A stretch of 64,000 bases of DNA from Desulfosediminicola ganghwensis (GTDB lineage Bacteria > Desulfobacterota > Desulfobulbia > Desulfobulbales > Desulfocapsaceae), in NCBI RefSeq assembly GCF_005116675.2, contig NZ_CP050699.1, positions 248,001-312,000 of the forward strand. Direction: 5' to 3'. The notes under the pieces are model-generated. The model was not told the origin of the DNA, ran no database searches, and saw only the letters and a list, made by a program, of their open reading frames with translations. Of the stretch, positions 34,632-43,644 are shown one piece after another. Made by a program: the position numbers and the translations under genes. Position 1 is the stretch's first letter. Each line of letters starts with the position of its first letter.

Positions 34632-35035
34632 TATTCCCCTCCTTTGTACGATAGTTCGTAGAAGTTTGAGCGTTAGGTCATATAATTAATTATCTGCACA
34701 GATTCACTTGGAATACAAGTTGACACATATAAAAAGAGGCACAGTAAATTACTGTCTCCAACGCAAACCTGCCATCTGGCAGCAAAGCTGTTTGCCGTTT
34801 TAGTGTAGCACATTTTTGCCAGGCAGAGGTACTGCCTCAAGCAATTTTAGAATGACGTTCCTGAAGTACAATCGACAATCTTATTTGAGCATATGAACGT
34901 TTTATATTGACAGAGTTGATCAAAATTGAGAAATTAATGGATGAATTAATTACTACAATGTCAGAGTCTTGCTGAATTCTGTTCTTACAAAATTCGCAAC
35001 GCATCATTTTTGATAGAGAAACAAAGGATAATGTA
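34632..35035. other. Divergent intergenic region between prkA and ridA
   Basis: A 404-base AT-rich region with no gene. It must hold promoters for both directions. A possible plus-strand promoter is at 34907-34936; no palindromic operator stands out apart from a short CAGTAA/TTACTG repeat near 34742. Confidence 0.5.
34907..34936 (+). promoter_or_regulatory. Possible promoter for ridA-cyuA
   Basis: TTGACA (34907-34912) is followed after 18 bases by AAATTA (34931-34936), a poor -10. The transcript would have a leader of about 90 bases. Confidence 0.3.
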
Positions 35036-35413
35036 ATGAAAAAAGTGTATACAACCGACAAAGCACCAGCAGCCCTTGGTCCATACTCGCAGGCAGCCTC
35101 TGCCGGAAATCTGGTGTTTATCTCTGGTCAACTGCCGATTGATCCTGCCACCGGGAAGTTTGTCGAAGGCGACATCGCGACCCGCACTCACATGGTTCTG
35201 AAAAACCTCCAGGCTGTCGCCGAAGAGGCCGGAGGATCCCTGGATAATATTGTGAAAACTACAATTTTTCTTACCGATCTCGATGATTTTCAAACTATGA
35301 ACGCCGCCTACGCCGAGTACTTTACCGACTCACCACCGGCACGTTCCACCGTTCAGGTAGCAGCCTTGCCGCTGGGATCGAACATCGAGATTGAAGCCAT
35401 TCTGGCGCTGTAA
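35036..35413 (+). CDS. ridA: RidA family reactive enamine/imine deaminase
   Basis: A 125-residue RidA protein. The family signatures are KAPAALGPYSQAASAGNLVF at the start, the FISGQLPIDP strand, the VKTTIFLTDLDDF strand and PPARSTVQVAALPL with the conserved arginine that binds the carboxylate. RidA removes reactive 2-aminoacrylate and related enamines made by PLP enzymes and by cysteine or serine breakdown. The cysteine desulfidase gene follows after 40 bases, a neat functional match because CyuA releases such intermediates. AAAGGA precedes the ATG. Confidence 0.95.
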   Translation: MKKVYTTDKAPAALGPYSQAASAGNLVFISGQLPIDPATGKFVEGDIATRTHMVLKNLQAVAEEAGGSLDNIVKTTIFLTDLDDFQTMNAAYAEYFTDSPPARSTVQVAALPLGSNIEIEAILAL

Positions 35414-35453
35414 TTACCAGTTAGTTATAACAACGCCCCGAGGTACTATTTTT

Positions 35454-36770
35454 ATGAATTTTACGGTCAAAGACATTCTGCAGATGGAGGTAACTCTCGC
35501 CCTCGGCTGCACAGAACCGGTCGCCGTCGCCCTTGGCACAGCAGCTGCCGCGAGCATACTCCCTGAAAAGCAGTTCGACTCCATTGAGGTTCTGGTAGAC
35601 CCCAACATCTACAAAAATGGCATGGCCGTAACTATCCCTAACAGCGGTGGCCTGGCTGGCATAAACACCGCAGCCGCCCTCGGAGCCTGCGGATGTGACC
35701 CGTTGCTGGGCCTCGAGTTATTTGAATCGCTCAACGAAGAATCCGTCCAGCAAGCCAGGGATTTACTCAAGGCTAAAGCTGTAACTGTGAAGGTACGGGA
35801 GGAGCGCGGGCTCTACATAGCAGCCAGGATTGTCTCCGGCAACTCAATGGCAGAATGTACCATAGTCGATCTGCACAACAACATTGTCAGCCTCAAGCTC
35901 GATGGCAACGAGGTGACCGATTCGCCTCTAATCGCCACCTTGCCTGAAAACGCCGGCAAAAATAAACTTGCCGAGCTTGAAGAATGGCTGAGGCAGCTCA
36001 GCCTTAACGATCTTTACGACCTGGTTGATGAGCTTGATGAAGAAGATCTCGCTTTCCTGCAGGAAGGTGTCGAACACAACCTGCGCCTGGCCGAATACGG
36101 CTTAAAACACGGCAGCGGTCTTGGTATCGGCAAAGGTATCGACCGATTGCTCAAGCAGAAGCTTCTGGTCAACGACATGGCGACCTCGGCCAGAAGGCTG
36201 ACCTCGGCTGCAGCAGACGCCCGCATGAGCGGCGCCAAGCTGCCGGCTATGAGCTCTGCCGGCAGCGGCAATCACGGTCTCACCGCCATTCTGCCCATCT
36301 GGGCCATCAAGGATTTTATCGACACCGATGAAGAAACGGTGCTCAAGGCGATTGGCCTCAGCCATATCATCACCGGCTACGTCAAGGCACATACCGGCAG
36401 GCTCTCAGCGGTATGCGGTTGCTCAGTGGCGGCAGGTGCAGGCGCCACCGCCGGCATCGCCTACCTGGTTGGAGGTGACGCCAACCACATCGCCGGCGCG
36501 ATCAAGAATATCCTGGAAGATCTGGCCGGGGTTATCTGCGACGGCGCCAAAGCCGGCTGCGCCATCAAACTCAATACCGCAGCCGGTGCTGCGGTGCAGG
36601 CTGCGCTCTTTTCCCTGCAGGGTATCAACGTCAAAGACACCGACGGCATTATCGGCACCTCCCCCGAAAGCACCATCAGAAACATGGGAACTCTCAGCCA
36701 CGAAGGCATGAGCGCCGCTGACAAGACCATCCTGCAGATCATGATCGACAAGGAAAAGAACAGAGCTTGA
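35454..36770 (+). CDS. cyuA: L-cysteine desulfidase (CyuA/YhaM family)
   Basis: A 438-residue protein of the UPF0597/CyuA family of iron-sulfur L-cysteine desulfidases, related to the alpha chain of L-serine dehydratase. It splits cysteine into pyruvate, ammonia and sulfide. Conserved cysteines are in ALGCTEPVAV, VCGCSVAAGAGATAG and CDGAKAGCAIK, the first and the last group being candidate ligands of the catalytic cluster. The start is ATG 35454 with GAGGT at about 35440; the frame is open further upstream but overlaps ridA. The pairing with RidA and the convergent terminator after it suggest a two-gene cysteine-catabolic operon. Confidence 0.9.
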   Translation: MNFTVKDILQMEVTLALGCTEPVAVALGTAAAASILPEKQFDSIEVLVDPNIYKNGMAVTIPNSGGLAGINTAAALGACGCDPLLGLELFESLNEESVQQARDLLKAKAVTVKVREERGLYIAARIVSGNSMAECTIVDLHNNIVSLKLDGNEVTDSPLIATLPENAGKNKLAELEEWLRQLSLNDLYDLVDELDEEDLAFLQEGVEHNLRLAEYGLKHGSGLGIGKGIDRLLKQKLLVNDMATSARRLTSAAADARMSGAKLPAMSSAGSGNHGLTAILPIWAIKDFIDTDEETVLKAIGLSHIITGYVKAHTGRLSAVCGCSVAAGAGATAGIAYLVGGDANHIAGAIKNILEDLAGVICDGAKAGCAIKLNTAAGAAVQAALFSLQGINVKDTDGIIGTSPESTIRNMGTLSHEGMSAADKTILQIMIDKEKNRA

Positions 36771-36895
36771 TGCAGCTGCCCATCCCCGGTCTGACTCACT
36801 CGACCGGGGGAGTTCTCCTGCTGGAAGAAAAGTAGAGGTTCTGTAACAGCAACAAACTATCCAGTCACCTCTTTGTTCTGCTCAACAGGCAAAAA

Positions 36896-36935
36896 GAAAG
36901 GCGCATACCCGAAGCCGGGATGCGCCTTTCTTTTT
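36896..36935. terminator. Bidirectional terminator between cyuA and purL
   Basis: GAAAGGCGCAT and ATGCGCCTTTC arms (36896-36905 and 36920-36930) with an inner CCCG/CGGG pair and one bulged A, followed by T5. Confidence 0.9.
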
Positions 36936-36955
36936 ATTCCTCAGGGTGCCTTCTC

Positions 36956-39900
36956 TTATTTCATGCACCACTCATAGGCGTTCTGGAACATCTTCATCCA
37001 TGGAGTAACTTCAAGATGCTTCAGTCCCTCGGGCAAATAATGTGCCTGCCATGAAAGGAAAACACGCTCAGGATGCGGCATCAGCGCCAGGTGGCGGCCG
37101 TCGGCAGAGCAGAGTCCTGCCAGACCTTCCGGTGAGCCGTTGGGGTTGAACGGATAGCTCTCGGTAGCGTTACCTTCGTCATCCACATAGACCATCGGGG
37201 TCATATTGTTTGCCTTGACCTTATCCATGATCTCAGCATCCGGGAAGTGGAGCTTTCCTTCGCCATGGTCGACATGGATTCCGAAAACGGTTCCTTCCAT
37301 GCCTTGCAGCATCATGGCATTGGACTCCTGCACTTTCACGGTGGCCCAGCGGGACTCGAAACGACCTGACTCATTATGAATGAAGCGCGGCTGCTTCTCC
37401 GCCGGGATATCAAGCTCAGGCACCCAGCCAAGCAGGCCGAAGAGCTGACAGCCGTTACAGATACCGAGGGTAAAGGTATCTTCGCGGTTATAGAAATCCC
37501 TGAACATCTTCTGCAGACGCTCGTTAAAACGGATGGTGGCTGCCCAGCCCTTGGCGGAATCGGGCACATCGGCGTAGGAGAAACCGCCTACTGCAGCGAG
37601 GCCTCTGAACTCTGCGAGGTCGATGGTGCCGGCCAGCAGGTCATTCATGCAGATATCCCAGGGCTCGAACCCTGCGGCGTAAAAGGCACTGGTCATCTCG
37701 CGATCTGAATTGGAACCCTCATCACGCAAGATAGCTACCTTCGGCTTATCACCAGCCTCAAGTCGCTCAACCGGAGTCGCAGTGGGCTCAAATGTCAGTA
37801 CATAGCCTGGACCTTTACGATCGTAGATATTGCACTTTTCCTGCTCTACACAGTCCACATTGGCCTGCAGACGCTCGAGCTGGTAGCTGGTCTCTTCCCA
37901 GAGGCCACGCAGCACAACCATCTCTTCAGCAAGAACTGAACTACCATTAACCGCAACCTTGATCTGCTTTTCAGTTGTGGTGTTACCGAGCACCGCATTG
38001 GCGACACCGGCAGTTTCAAGCAACTGCTGTACAGCCGCCAGATTTGCGTCGTTGCACTCAACCACCATACCGACCTCTTCTGAGAAGAGCGCTTCGATGG
38101 CACCAGACTCCGTTGCCAGATCGATATCAATACCGCAGTTACCGGCGAAAGCCATCTCGAGCATGGTGGTGATAAGACCGCCATCACTCCTATCGTGACC
38201 GGCACTGATGAGTTTTGCCGCAATCATCTGCTGCACCGCATTAAAAGCCGCCTTCAGCCCTGCAGGGTTTTCCACATCGGGGCTGTCCGCACCAAGCTGG
38301 CGATGGACATGGGCCAGAGCTGAACCGCCCAGGCGATTTTTGCCACCGGTCGGATCGATGAACAGCAGTACGGAATTGCCTGGGTTCTTGATATCCGGTG
38401 TCACCTTGGCGGTGATATCCGGCATGGTGGCGTAAACGGAAATGGTGAGTTCACGCGGAGATTTTACAGTCTCTTCACCGACCATGGTGGCCATTGAAAG
38501 ACTGTCTTTGCCTCCATCGACCGCGATACCCACCTCGATCATGGCGTCGCACATGGCTTTGGCAGCATCATAGATGGCCGCACCCTCGCCCGGCAGTTTC
38601 GGTGCCCACATCCAGTTGGCTGAACATTTAACCTGGTCGATTGCATCAATTTTGGCCCAGACCAGGTTGGTCATAACCTCACCAACCGCCATTCTGGCAC
38701 CTGCCGCAGGGTCGACAAGCATCTTGATCGATTGCTCACCGATCGCAGTGGCTATACCGGTTTTACCGAGATGACTCTGGGCCACAACTGCCACATCGGC
38801 CACGGTCAGCTGCAGCGGACCACAGCACTGCTGCTGGGCAATAAGGCCGGTTACCGCACGATCCACCTTGTTGGTGAGAAAACGCTTGGAACCAACCGAT
38901 ACCAGACGCAGCACCTTGTCCAGTGCATCACGGACGGTGAGGTCTGCCGGCAGCTCAACAGGATTGGAAGCGATCCTGGTACGGTTATCGGTAAAGGTCT
39001 TCTGGGGTATTTCACCCAGCAGGGCATCCAGATGGATATCCACCGGGGTAGAACCATCGTTGGAATCATGTACCACGAATCTCAGATCGCCGGTCACTTC
39101 GCCCAGCACTTCGCAACCAACCTTCTCACGAGCGCAAATCCTCTTAAATTCCTCAATATTCTCAGGACGAATCAAGAGCCCGCAGCGCTCCTGGTATTCG
39201 GCAACATAGATTTCCAGCACAGACATGGTGGGATCACCCACCCGAACGTTTCTAATCTCAACCCGACCGCCGGAATTCTCAACCAGCTCTTTCATTACGT
39301 TGGCGGGACCACCTGCGCCCTGGTCGTGCATGACGTCGATCAGGGTCTTGTCACCCATCTCGTTACAGGCACGAATGACACGGCTCATCTTCTGCTCCAT
39401 CTCAGCGTCACCACGCTGGACGGCATCGAAATCGAGCTCGGACTCGTTTTCACCCTGCATCATCGAAGAAGCCGCGCCACCACCGAAACCGACCCGATAG
39501 GCCGGGCCACCCACCTGCACGATGAGCATGCCTTTTTCTTCTTTTTCCTTCTCGGAGTGGCGATCATCAATCTGGCCGATACCGGCGGTGAACATGATCG
39601 GCTTCAAAAAGCCCCAGCGCTCCCCGTTATCAAGACGCATATCAAACGAACGGGCGAAACCCTGGATCACCGGCTCACCGAACTTATTACCATAATCGGA
39701 GGCACCGTTACTCGCCTCGATCATAATCTCCAGCGGACCGGCGAGGTTATTAGGGACCGGTGCATCGTCTTCCCAGCTGAGAGTGTATCCTGGAATATTG
39801 AGATTACCGACGCAGTAGGCCGCAGTTCCTGCCACGACATAGGCCCCTTTACCCGTACCCAGTACGTCGCGAATACGGCCACCCGTTCCTGTCTCGGCAC

Positions 39901-40759
39901 CCGGGAACGGTGCCACGCCGGTGGGGAAGTTATGGGTCTCGGCGGTGAGCAACGGATTATAGGTCGCATTTACTTTTTTAAATGGAGAGGGCTTACCAGG
40001 CTCAACCGGATGCAATGTGGTGATTTCGTAGCCCTTGATGGCGCTGGAGTTATCTTTAAAAGCAATGGAGGAACCTTTCGGGTTGGCCTTTAAGGTATCG
40101 ACCACCAGATCAAAGAGAGTATCCGGATACTCTTCGCCATCAATTACCTGCTTACCCTTGAAGTAACCGTGGCGTGAGTGTTCAGAGTTGGCGTTATTGA
40201 GATCCATGATCTCAACGATGGTCGGGTTACGCTTCAGTCTGCCCACGAAATAATCGTAGTAGAGGTTGCGATCCCACTCATCCATGGAAATGCCCGGAAT
40301 ATTCAACAGGCCGTCAGGCCCCTCGCTGATCAGGTCCACATCGTATACCTGTTCCGGCTCCACGCCTGTCTCAAAGCTTGCCAGCGGCTCCGGGTAATGA
40401 CACTCGGTCATCCGGTCATGATTGGCGTCGATAAACTGCTGGATATCCTGGCCCTCCGGCACAATGTAACGGCGGGATCTCTCAACCCTGGTAATCATGT
40501 CAAGGCCGGTCGCCCTGCAAATGGAGACCATATTCGACGACCAGGCGGTGGCGAAATTCATGCGCGGTCCAAGCTCGACAACACGGTCACCCGCCAGAAC
40601 CGGAGAGGTGGAGACAGTCTCCGCCAGAAAGCCATCGGCCAGGATCAAGCGTACCCGTAGCACTTCTTCATCCGTTAACTCGCGGCTGGATTCTATGTTA
40701 AAACAGTAGGCCCGGCTATCGTCAATCTTCCGATACAAACGTGTGATTTTCACACTCAT
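36956..40759 (-). CDS. purL: Phosphoribosylformylglycinamidine synthase, single-chain large PurL
   Basis: A 1267-residue FGAM synthase of the large single-chain type, joining N-terminal, two synthetase and C-terminal glutaminase domains. The glutaminase carries Cys in LGICNGCQLFGLLG and the His-Glu pair in LMPHPERVF. The synthetase region shows ETHNFPTGVAPFPGAETGTGGR and GGGAASSMM. It catalyses the fourth step of purine synthesis using ATP and glutamine. Length is close to the enterobacterial enzyme. AAAAGGA precedes ATG 40759. No other pur gene is adjacent. Confidence 0.97.
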   Translation of the reverse strand: MSVKITRLYRKIDDSRAYCFNIESSRELTDEEVLRVRLILADGFLAETVSTSPVLAGDRVVELGPRMNFATAWSSNMVSICRATGLDMITRVERSRRYIVPEGQDIQQFIDANHDRMTECHYPEPLASFETGVEPEQVYDVDLISEGPDGLLNIPGISMDEWDRNLYYDYFVGRLKRNPTIVEIMDLNNANSEHSRHGYFKGKQVIDGEEYPDTLFDLVVDTLKANPKGSSIAFKDNSSAIKGYEITTLHPVEPGKPSPFKKVNATYNPLLTAETHNFPTGVAPFPGAETGTGGRIRDVLGTGKGAYVVAGTAAYCVGNLNIPGYTLSWEDDAPVPNNLAGPLEIMIEASNGASDYGNKFGEPVIQGFARSFDMRLDNGERWGFLKPIMFTAGIGQIDDRHSEKEKEEKGMLIVQVGGPAYRVGFGGGAASSMMQGENESELDFDAVQRGDAEMEQKMSRVIRACNEMGDKTLIDVMHDQGAGGPANVMKELVENSGGRVEIRNVRVGDPTMSVLEIYVAEYQERCGLLIRPENIEEFKRICAREKVGCEVLGEVTGDLRFVVHDSNDGSTPVDIHLDALLGEIPQKTFTDNRTRIASNPVELPADLTVRDALDKVLRLVSVGSKRFLTNKVDRAVTGLIAQQQCCGPLQLTVADVAVVAQSHLGKTGIATAIGEQSIKMLVDPAAGARMAVGEVMTNLVWAKIDAIDQVKCSANWMWAPKLPGEGAAIYDAAKAMCDAMIEVGIAVDGGKDSLSMATMVGEETVKSPRELTISVYATMPDITAKVTPDIKNPGNSVLLFIDPTGGKNRLGGSALAHVHRQLGADSPDVENPAGLKAAFNAVQQMIAAKLISAGHDRSDGGLITTMLEMAFAGNCGIDIDLATESGAIEALFSEEVGMVVECNDANLAAVQQLLETAGVANAVLGNTTTEKQIKVAVNGSSVLAEEMVVLRGLWEETSYQLERLQANVDCVEQEKCNIYDRKGPGYVLTFEPTATPVERLEAGDKPKVAILRDEGSNSDREMTSAFYAAGFEPWDICMNDLLAGTIDLAEFRGLAAVGGFSYADVPDSAKGWAATIRFNERLQKMFRDFYNREDTFTLGICNGCQLFGLLGWVPELDIPAEKQPRFIHNESGRFESRWATVKVQESNAMMLQGMEGTVFGIHVDHGEGKLHFPDAEIMDKVKANNMTPMVYVDDEGNATESYPFNPNGSPEGLAGLCSADGRHLALMPHPERVFLSWQAHYLPEGLKHLEVTPWMKMFQNAYEWCMK

Positions 40760-41124
40760 TTTCGCATCCTTTTATTTGGAGGTATTCCTGCAGTTACAAC
40801 AATTTTCCCAGACTGGTTTGGACTGCGGGAGATGGTTTTTAAAGTGAAGATACTTCAGCTTTGCTGGTGAGTAACATCTTAGCTGCAGAAAAACATCCCA
40901 ACATAGCATTTTTTACCAGAAATATCTTGCTCAAAGTGTATTTAGCGGTGGTTTTCAATCAGAGTATCAGCCCTCTGAGATTATTGCAGAGCGTCAGTGA
41001 AACAACTATCAGCCTTGAATATCTCATGAAATAATTGTACGTTCCCGAACGTATTTAGCTGACTCGACGAGCAGACAGTTTCATTTCTACCCGCTTTTTT
41101 TAATACATCAGGATAACAATAGTC
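40760..41124. other. Divergent intergenic region with operator-like palindrome
   Basis: These 365 bases between purL and the HTH gene hold no gene and no recognisable purine riboswitch. The inverted repeat TACGTTC-CC-GAACGTA at 41038-41053 is the clearest signal. Confidence 0.6.
41038..41053. promoter_or_regulatory. Operator-like inverted repeat upstream of the HTH gene
   Basis: TACGTTC (41038-41044), CC, GAACGTA (41047-41053): a perfect 7-bp inverted repeat, 72 bases before the HTH gene and 279 bases before purL. The regulator is unknown; the HTH protein downstream could bind it. Confidence 0.45.
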
Positions 41125-41634
41125 ATGACATTACAATCTTCATCCTCAAACTCCGCAGGTCTGCTTCTTTCCCCGGACCACCAGATCGTTTGTGCCAAAC
41201 TCAGCAGATTGAACGCCCCTGACGTCAGTCAGCGCGCCGCCGCCCTTATCCTGCTCGATCAGGGCACGACCCAGGCTGAAACCGCCGAGCAGTCAGGACT
41301 GAGCATCGGTCAGATCCGCTACCTCGTTAAGCGTTTTAAAGAAAAAGGTATGGAGATGTTTCCCGCAGACGTTCTAAAAAAGGCTGCCGACAGCGAGCCG
41401 GTGTCATTGAATGCAGCGCCTGAAAAAGCAGCTGAAGCTCAGAAAGCGATTGCCCCGGATGGCGCCGAAGCGACACCAGAGTCTACCGATACCTCTGCAC
41501 GCAAAAGCCAGGATCCCTCTGCCCCAAAGCCTTGCAAAATCAGCAAAAAGGGCTCTAAAAAACGCCCTAAACGACCAAAGCCGATTAAAAAGAAAAAGAG
41601 CAAGCGCAAGCGCAGAAAGAAAAAACAGGGCTGA
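41125..41634 (+). CDS. Helix-turn-helix protein with a strongly basic lysine-rich tail
   Basis: A 169-residue protein. Residues about 30-75 form a homeodomain-like helix-turn-helix of the kind found in transposase and sigma-related proteins (SQRAAALILLDQGTTQAET, SGLSIGQIRYLVKRF). A Glu/Ala-rich spacer follows and the last 33 residues are almost all Lys and Arg with some Ser and Pro (KKGSKKRPKRPKPIKKKK), resembling histone-H1-like bacterial proteins. It probably binds DNA through both parts, a nucleoid-associated or regulatory role. No ribosome site of note precedes the ATG. It is divergent from purL and has an operator-like palindrome upstream. The family is not one I can name. Confidence 0.75.
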   Translation: MTLQSSSSNSAGLLLSPDHQIVCAKLSRLNAPDVSQRAAALILLDQGTTQAETAEQSGLSIGQIRYLVKRFKEKGMEMFPADVLKKAADSEPVSLNAAPEKAAEAQKAIAPDGAEATPESTDTSARKSQDPSAPKPCKISKKGSKKRPKRPKPIKKKKSKRKRRKKKQG

Positions 41635-42005
41635 TTCCCCAATCTCTCTTTTTTCAGTCTGACGCACTTTTCATCCGCACATTCGACATTGAACTGCTGC
41701 GCTCGACAATTTTGTCGAGCGCAGCACCCATCCTGCCCATCCGCCGGCACTTCCCCACCGATACCTGCACACACTTCCTGCACCTTATTCTCCTGATTTA
41801 TCGGTCTATTCTTCAAAAGCACTTCATTAATATCACGTTGTGGCAATCCGGTACGGGATTTGTATCGGCAACACAGATAATAACCTGAATTTCATACCGG
41901 CATTGAGCCAGAACCATCAGCTGCGACTTTGCCCGAACCAATGACAATTTTGCTCGATACCACCGATCTGTTTTGTCTGCAACTCAACCTATCAGGAGAT
42001 AACAC
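41635..42005. other. Intergenic region with a perfect hairpin
   Basis: No gene is seen in these 371 bases. The perfect 14-bp inverted repeat at 41696-41725 is the main feature. Confidence 0.6.
41696..41725. repeat. Perfect 14-bp inverted repeat
   Basis: GCTGCGCTCGACAA (41696-41709), TT, TTGTCGAGCGCAGC (41712-41725). No T-run follows on either side, so it is either a factor-dependent or unusual terminator of the HTH gene, or a protein site. Confidence 0.7.
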
Positions 42006-42467
42006 ATGAAGAGAATCACCCTGCTTTTTCTGGCTGCCACCCTGCTTTTCACCGGTCAGGCCTTTGCCAAAACCTACGGAAATGGTATCAGCGAAGGCGA
42101 ATCCACCGCCATCTCTAGAATTCTCGATGCACCTGACGAATATCTCGGCAAAACAGTAAGAGTTGAGGGCCTTATAATCGAAGTGTGCGCCAAACGAGGC
42201 TGCTGGATTTATGTGGCAGGAGATCGCCCCAATGAAAAGATCCAGGTAAAGGTCACCGATGGTGAAATCGTCTTTCCCATGAGTGCTACCGGCCGGGTTG
42301 GCATTATAGAAGGTATTGTAGACGAGGTGAAACTTTCCCGGGAAGAGCTCATCAAGTACCAGCAACATCTTGCAGAGGAAAAAGGTAAACCATTCGACCC
42401 CGCCTCGATTGATGAAGGAACACGCTTTATCCGCCTGATCGGCCTTGGCGCTGAAATTAACGAATAA
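42006..42467 (+). CDS. DUF4920 family periplasmic protein
   Basis: A 153-residue exported protein with a signal peptide cleaved after AFA (about residue 21). The mature part is an OB-fold-like DUF4920 domain with the CAKRGCWIYVAG motif (two cysteines) characteristic of the family, and the KVTDGEIVFPMSATG strand. The function of the family is unknown; the cysteine pair could bind metal or haem-like ligand, or be redox active. AGGAG precedes the ATG. It lies 12 bases before the PepSY-type membrane protein, so the pair is probably co-expressed and may work together at the periplasmic side of the membrane. Confidence 0.82.
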   Translation: MKRITLLFLAATLLFTGQAFAKTYGNGISEGESTAISRILDAPDEYLGKTVRVEGLIIEVCAKRGCWIYVAGDRPNEKIQVKVTDGEIVFPMSATGRVGIIEGIVDEVKLSREELIKYQQHLAEEKGKPFDPASIDEGTRFIRLIGLGAEINE

Positions 42468-42479
42468 CCGGTGCCCCAT

Positions 42480-43034
42480 ATGAAATGGCGTCGCTGGAAC
42501 AACATAATCCACCGGGATCTCGGCTACCTCTGCTTTGGACTCACCATTATCTATGCGATTTCGGGAATTGCGGTAAATCATATTGCAGACTGGAATCCCA
42601 ATTACCGGATTGAACGAATTCAATCTACCATCAACCCTGCCCCCTTAGTCGGACTGACCGGCGATGGTTTAATCAGGAACATACTGACCCAACTCAAAGA
42701 GAGTGGCGAAATCAAGGGAAGCTATCAGACAGACGATACGACTCTGCAGATTTTCGTGGTAAACAACAACATTACTGTCAACCTTCGCAGCGGAGAAGTT
42801 TTCGAGGAGAAGAACCAACCGAGAAAAGGGCTGTACCAGATGAATTTTCTGCATATCAATCATGCCAAAAAGCTCTGGACCTGGGTAGCTGATCTCTATG
42901 CGCTGGCGCTGATGATCGTTGCCGTCACCGGGCTTTTTATACTGCGTGGTAAAAAAGGCCTACGCGGCAGAGGCGCCTGGCTGACCGGGGCCGGAATCGC
43001 CCTGCCTATATTTTTCCTCTGGCTCTATCTGTAA
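42480..43034 (+). CDS. PepSY-associated transmembrane protein
   Basis: A 184-residue membrane protein of the PepSY-associated TM family. It opens with MKWRRWNNIIHRDLGYLCF, the family's typical His-containing first helix, has a periplasmic loop and ends with two helices around WVADLYALALMIVAVTGLF and IALPIFFLWLYL. Members are linked to iron reduction, siderophore reductases and haem handling. ATG 42480 is preferred to a GTG nine bases upstream because it matches the family start. It follows the DUF4920 gene by 12 bases. A terminator follows at 43074-43107. Confidence 0.82.
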   Translation: MKWRRWNNIIHRDLGYLCFGLTIIYAISGIAVNHIADWNPNYRIERIQSTINPAPLVGLTGDGLIRNILTQLKESGEIKGSYQTDDTTLQIFVVNNNITVNLRSGEVFEEKNQPRKGLYQMNFLHINHAKKLWTWVADLYALALMIVAVTGLFILRGKKGLRGRGAWLTGAGIALPIFFLWLYL

Positions 43035-43073
43035 AAATCCCCTGTAAAACAGTAGTTCATTCTTCCCTCCCCG

Positions 43074-43107
43074 AGCCCTGTGCTAGTTCTCTTGCACAGG
43101 GCTTTTT
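43074..43107 (+). terminator. Terminator after the PepSY-type gene
   Basis: AGCCCTGTGC (43074-43083), ten-base loop, GCACAGGGCT (43094-43103), then TTTT. A perfect 10-bp stem. Confidence 0.92.
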
Positions 43108-43176
43108 CAGGTCCTGTAACACCCTTCCCTCTCTATTATTTTTTGGTTAGCGCCCACCCCTTTGCCTACATTTTAA

Positions 43177-43225
43177 TTGACAGATGTGGCACCGCACCAC
43201 TATCATTTAGCCGGTCAGCTAAATG
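43177..43225 (+). promoter_or_regulatory. ars operon promoter and ArsR operator
   Basis: TTGACA (43177-43182), 18 bases, TATCAT (43201-43206). The palindrome CATTTAGC (43204-43211), CGGTCA, GCTAAATG (43218-43225) overlaps the -10 and the expected start site. It is a standard ArsR-type site that would block transcription until arsenite binds. Confidence 0.85.
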
Positions 43226-43238
43226 AGGTTCTAATACA

Positions 43239-43643
43239 ATGATTGAAAACATAATCACACTAACCAAGGCATTTGCAGATGGTAACAGGATGAGAATCCT
43301 GATGGCGCTGCAGCATGCAGGCGAACTCTGTCCCTGCCAGATCACCGAATTGCTTGAGGTGAGCGGTGCAACGATTTCCCGACATCTTGGGGTTTTGCAG
43401 CGATCTGCAATAGTCGAGAGCAGGAATGTCGGCAAATGGGCCTATTTTCGCCTCAAAGAAGATCAGGAGCACCAGACGATGATCACCTGGCTATCGTCCC
43501 AGCTCGAGTCAACGGAGCAGATACAAAGGGACAGAGAGGCACTGACTGCGATTCTCGCCCTTGACCCTGAAGATATATGCAGAAAGCAACGAGGGACGGA
43601 ATGTTGCCCCGTACCGTCTGAAGAAGGAAAGGAGGATAAATAG
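43239..43643 (+). CDS. arsR: ArsR-family arsenic-responsive repressor
   Basis: A 134-residue winged-helix repressor. Cys31 and Cys33 in GELCPCQITELL match the ELC(V/P)CDL-type arsenite site of ArsR. The HTH is TISRHLGVLQRSAIV. The C-terminal tail has more cysteines (ICRKQRGTECCPVP), a possible extra arsenite site. It is the first gene of arsR-arsC-acr3. A GAGG site lies ten bases before the ATG. It probably binds the palindrome at 43204-43225 just upstream. Confidence 0.93.
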   Translation: MIENIITLTKAFADGNRMRILMALQHAGELCPCQITELLEVSGATISRHLGVLQRSAIVESRNVGKWAYFRLKEDQEHQTMITWLSSQLESTEQIQRDREALTAILALDPEDICRKQRGTECCPVPSEEGKEDK

Positions 43644-43644
43644 C

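Noticed and set aside
38732-40093. Long plus-strand frame of 453 codons opposite purL
   Set aside because: It is antisense to a strongly conserved purL and has no recognisable motif; GC-biased codons make long shadows there.
40760-41124. Purine riboswitch before purL
   Set aside because: No three-stem aptamer or conserved TATA...core was visible on the minus strand.
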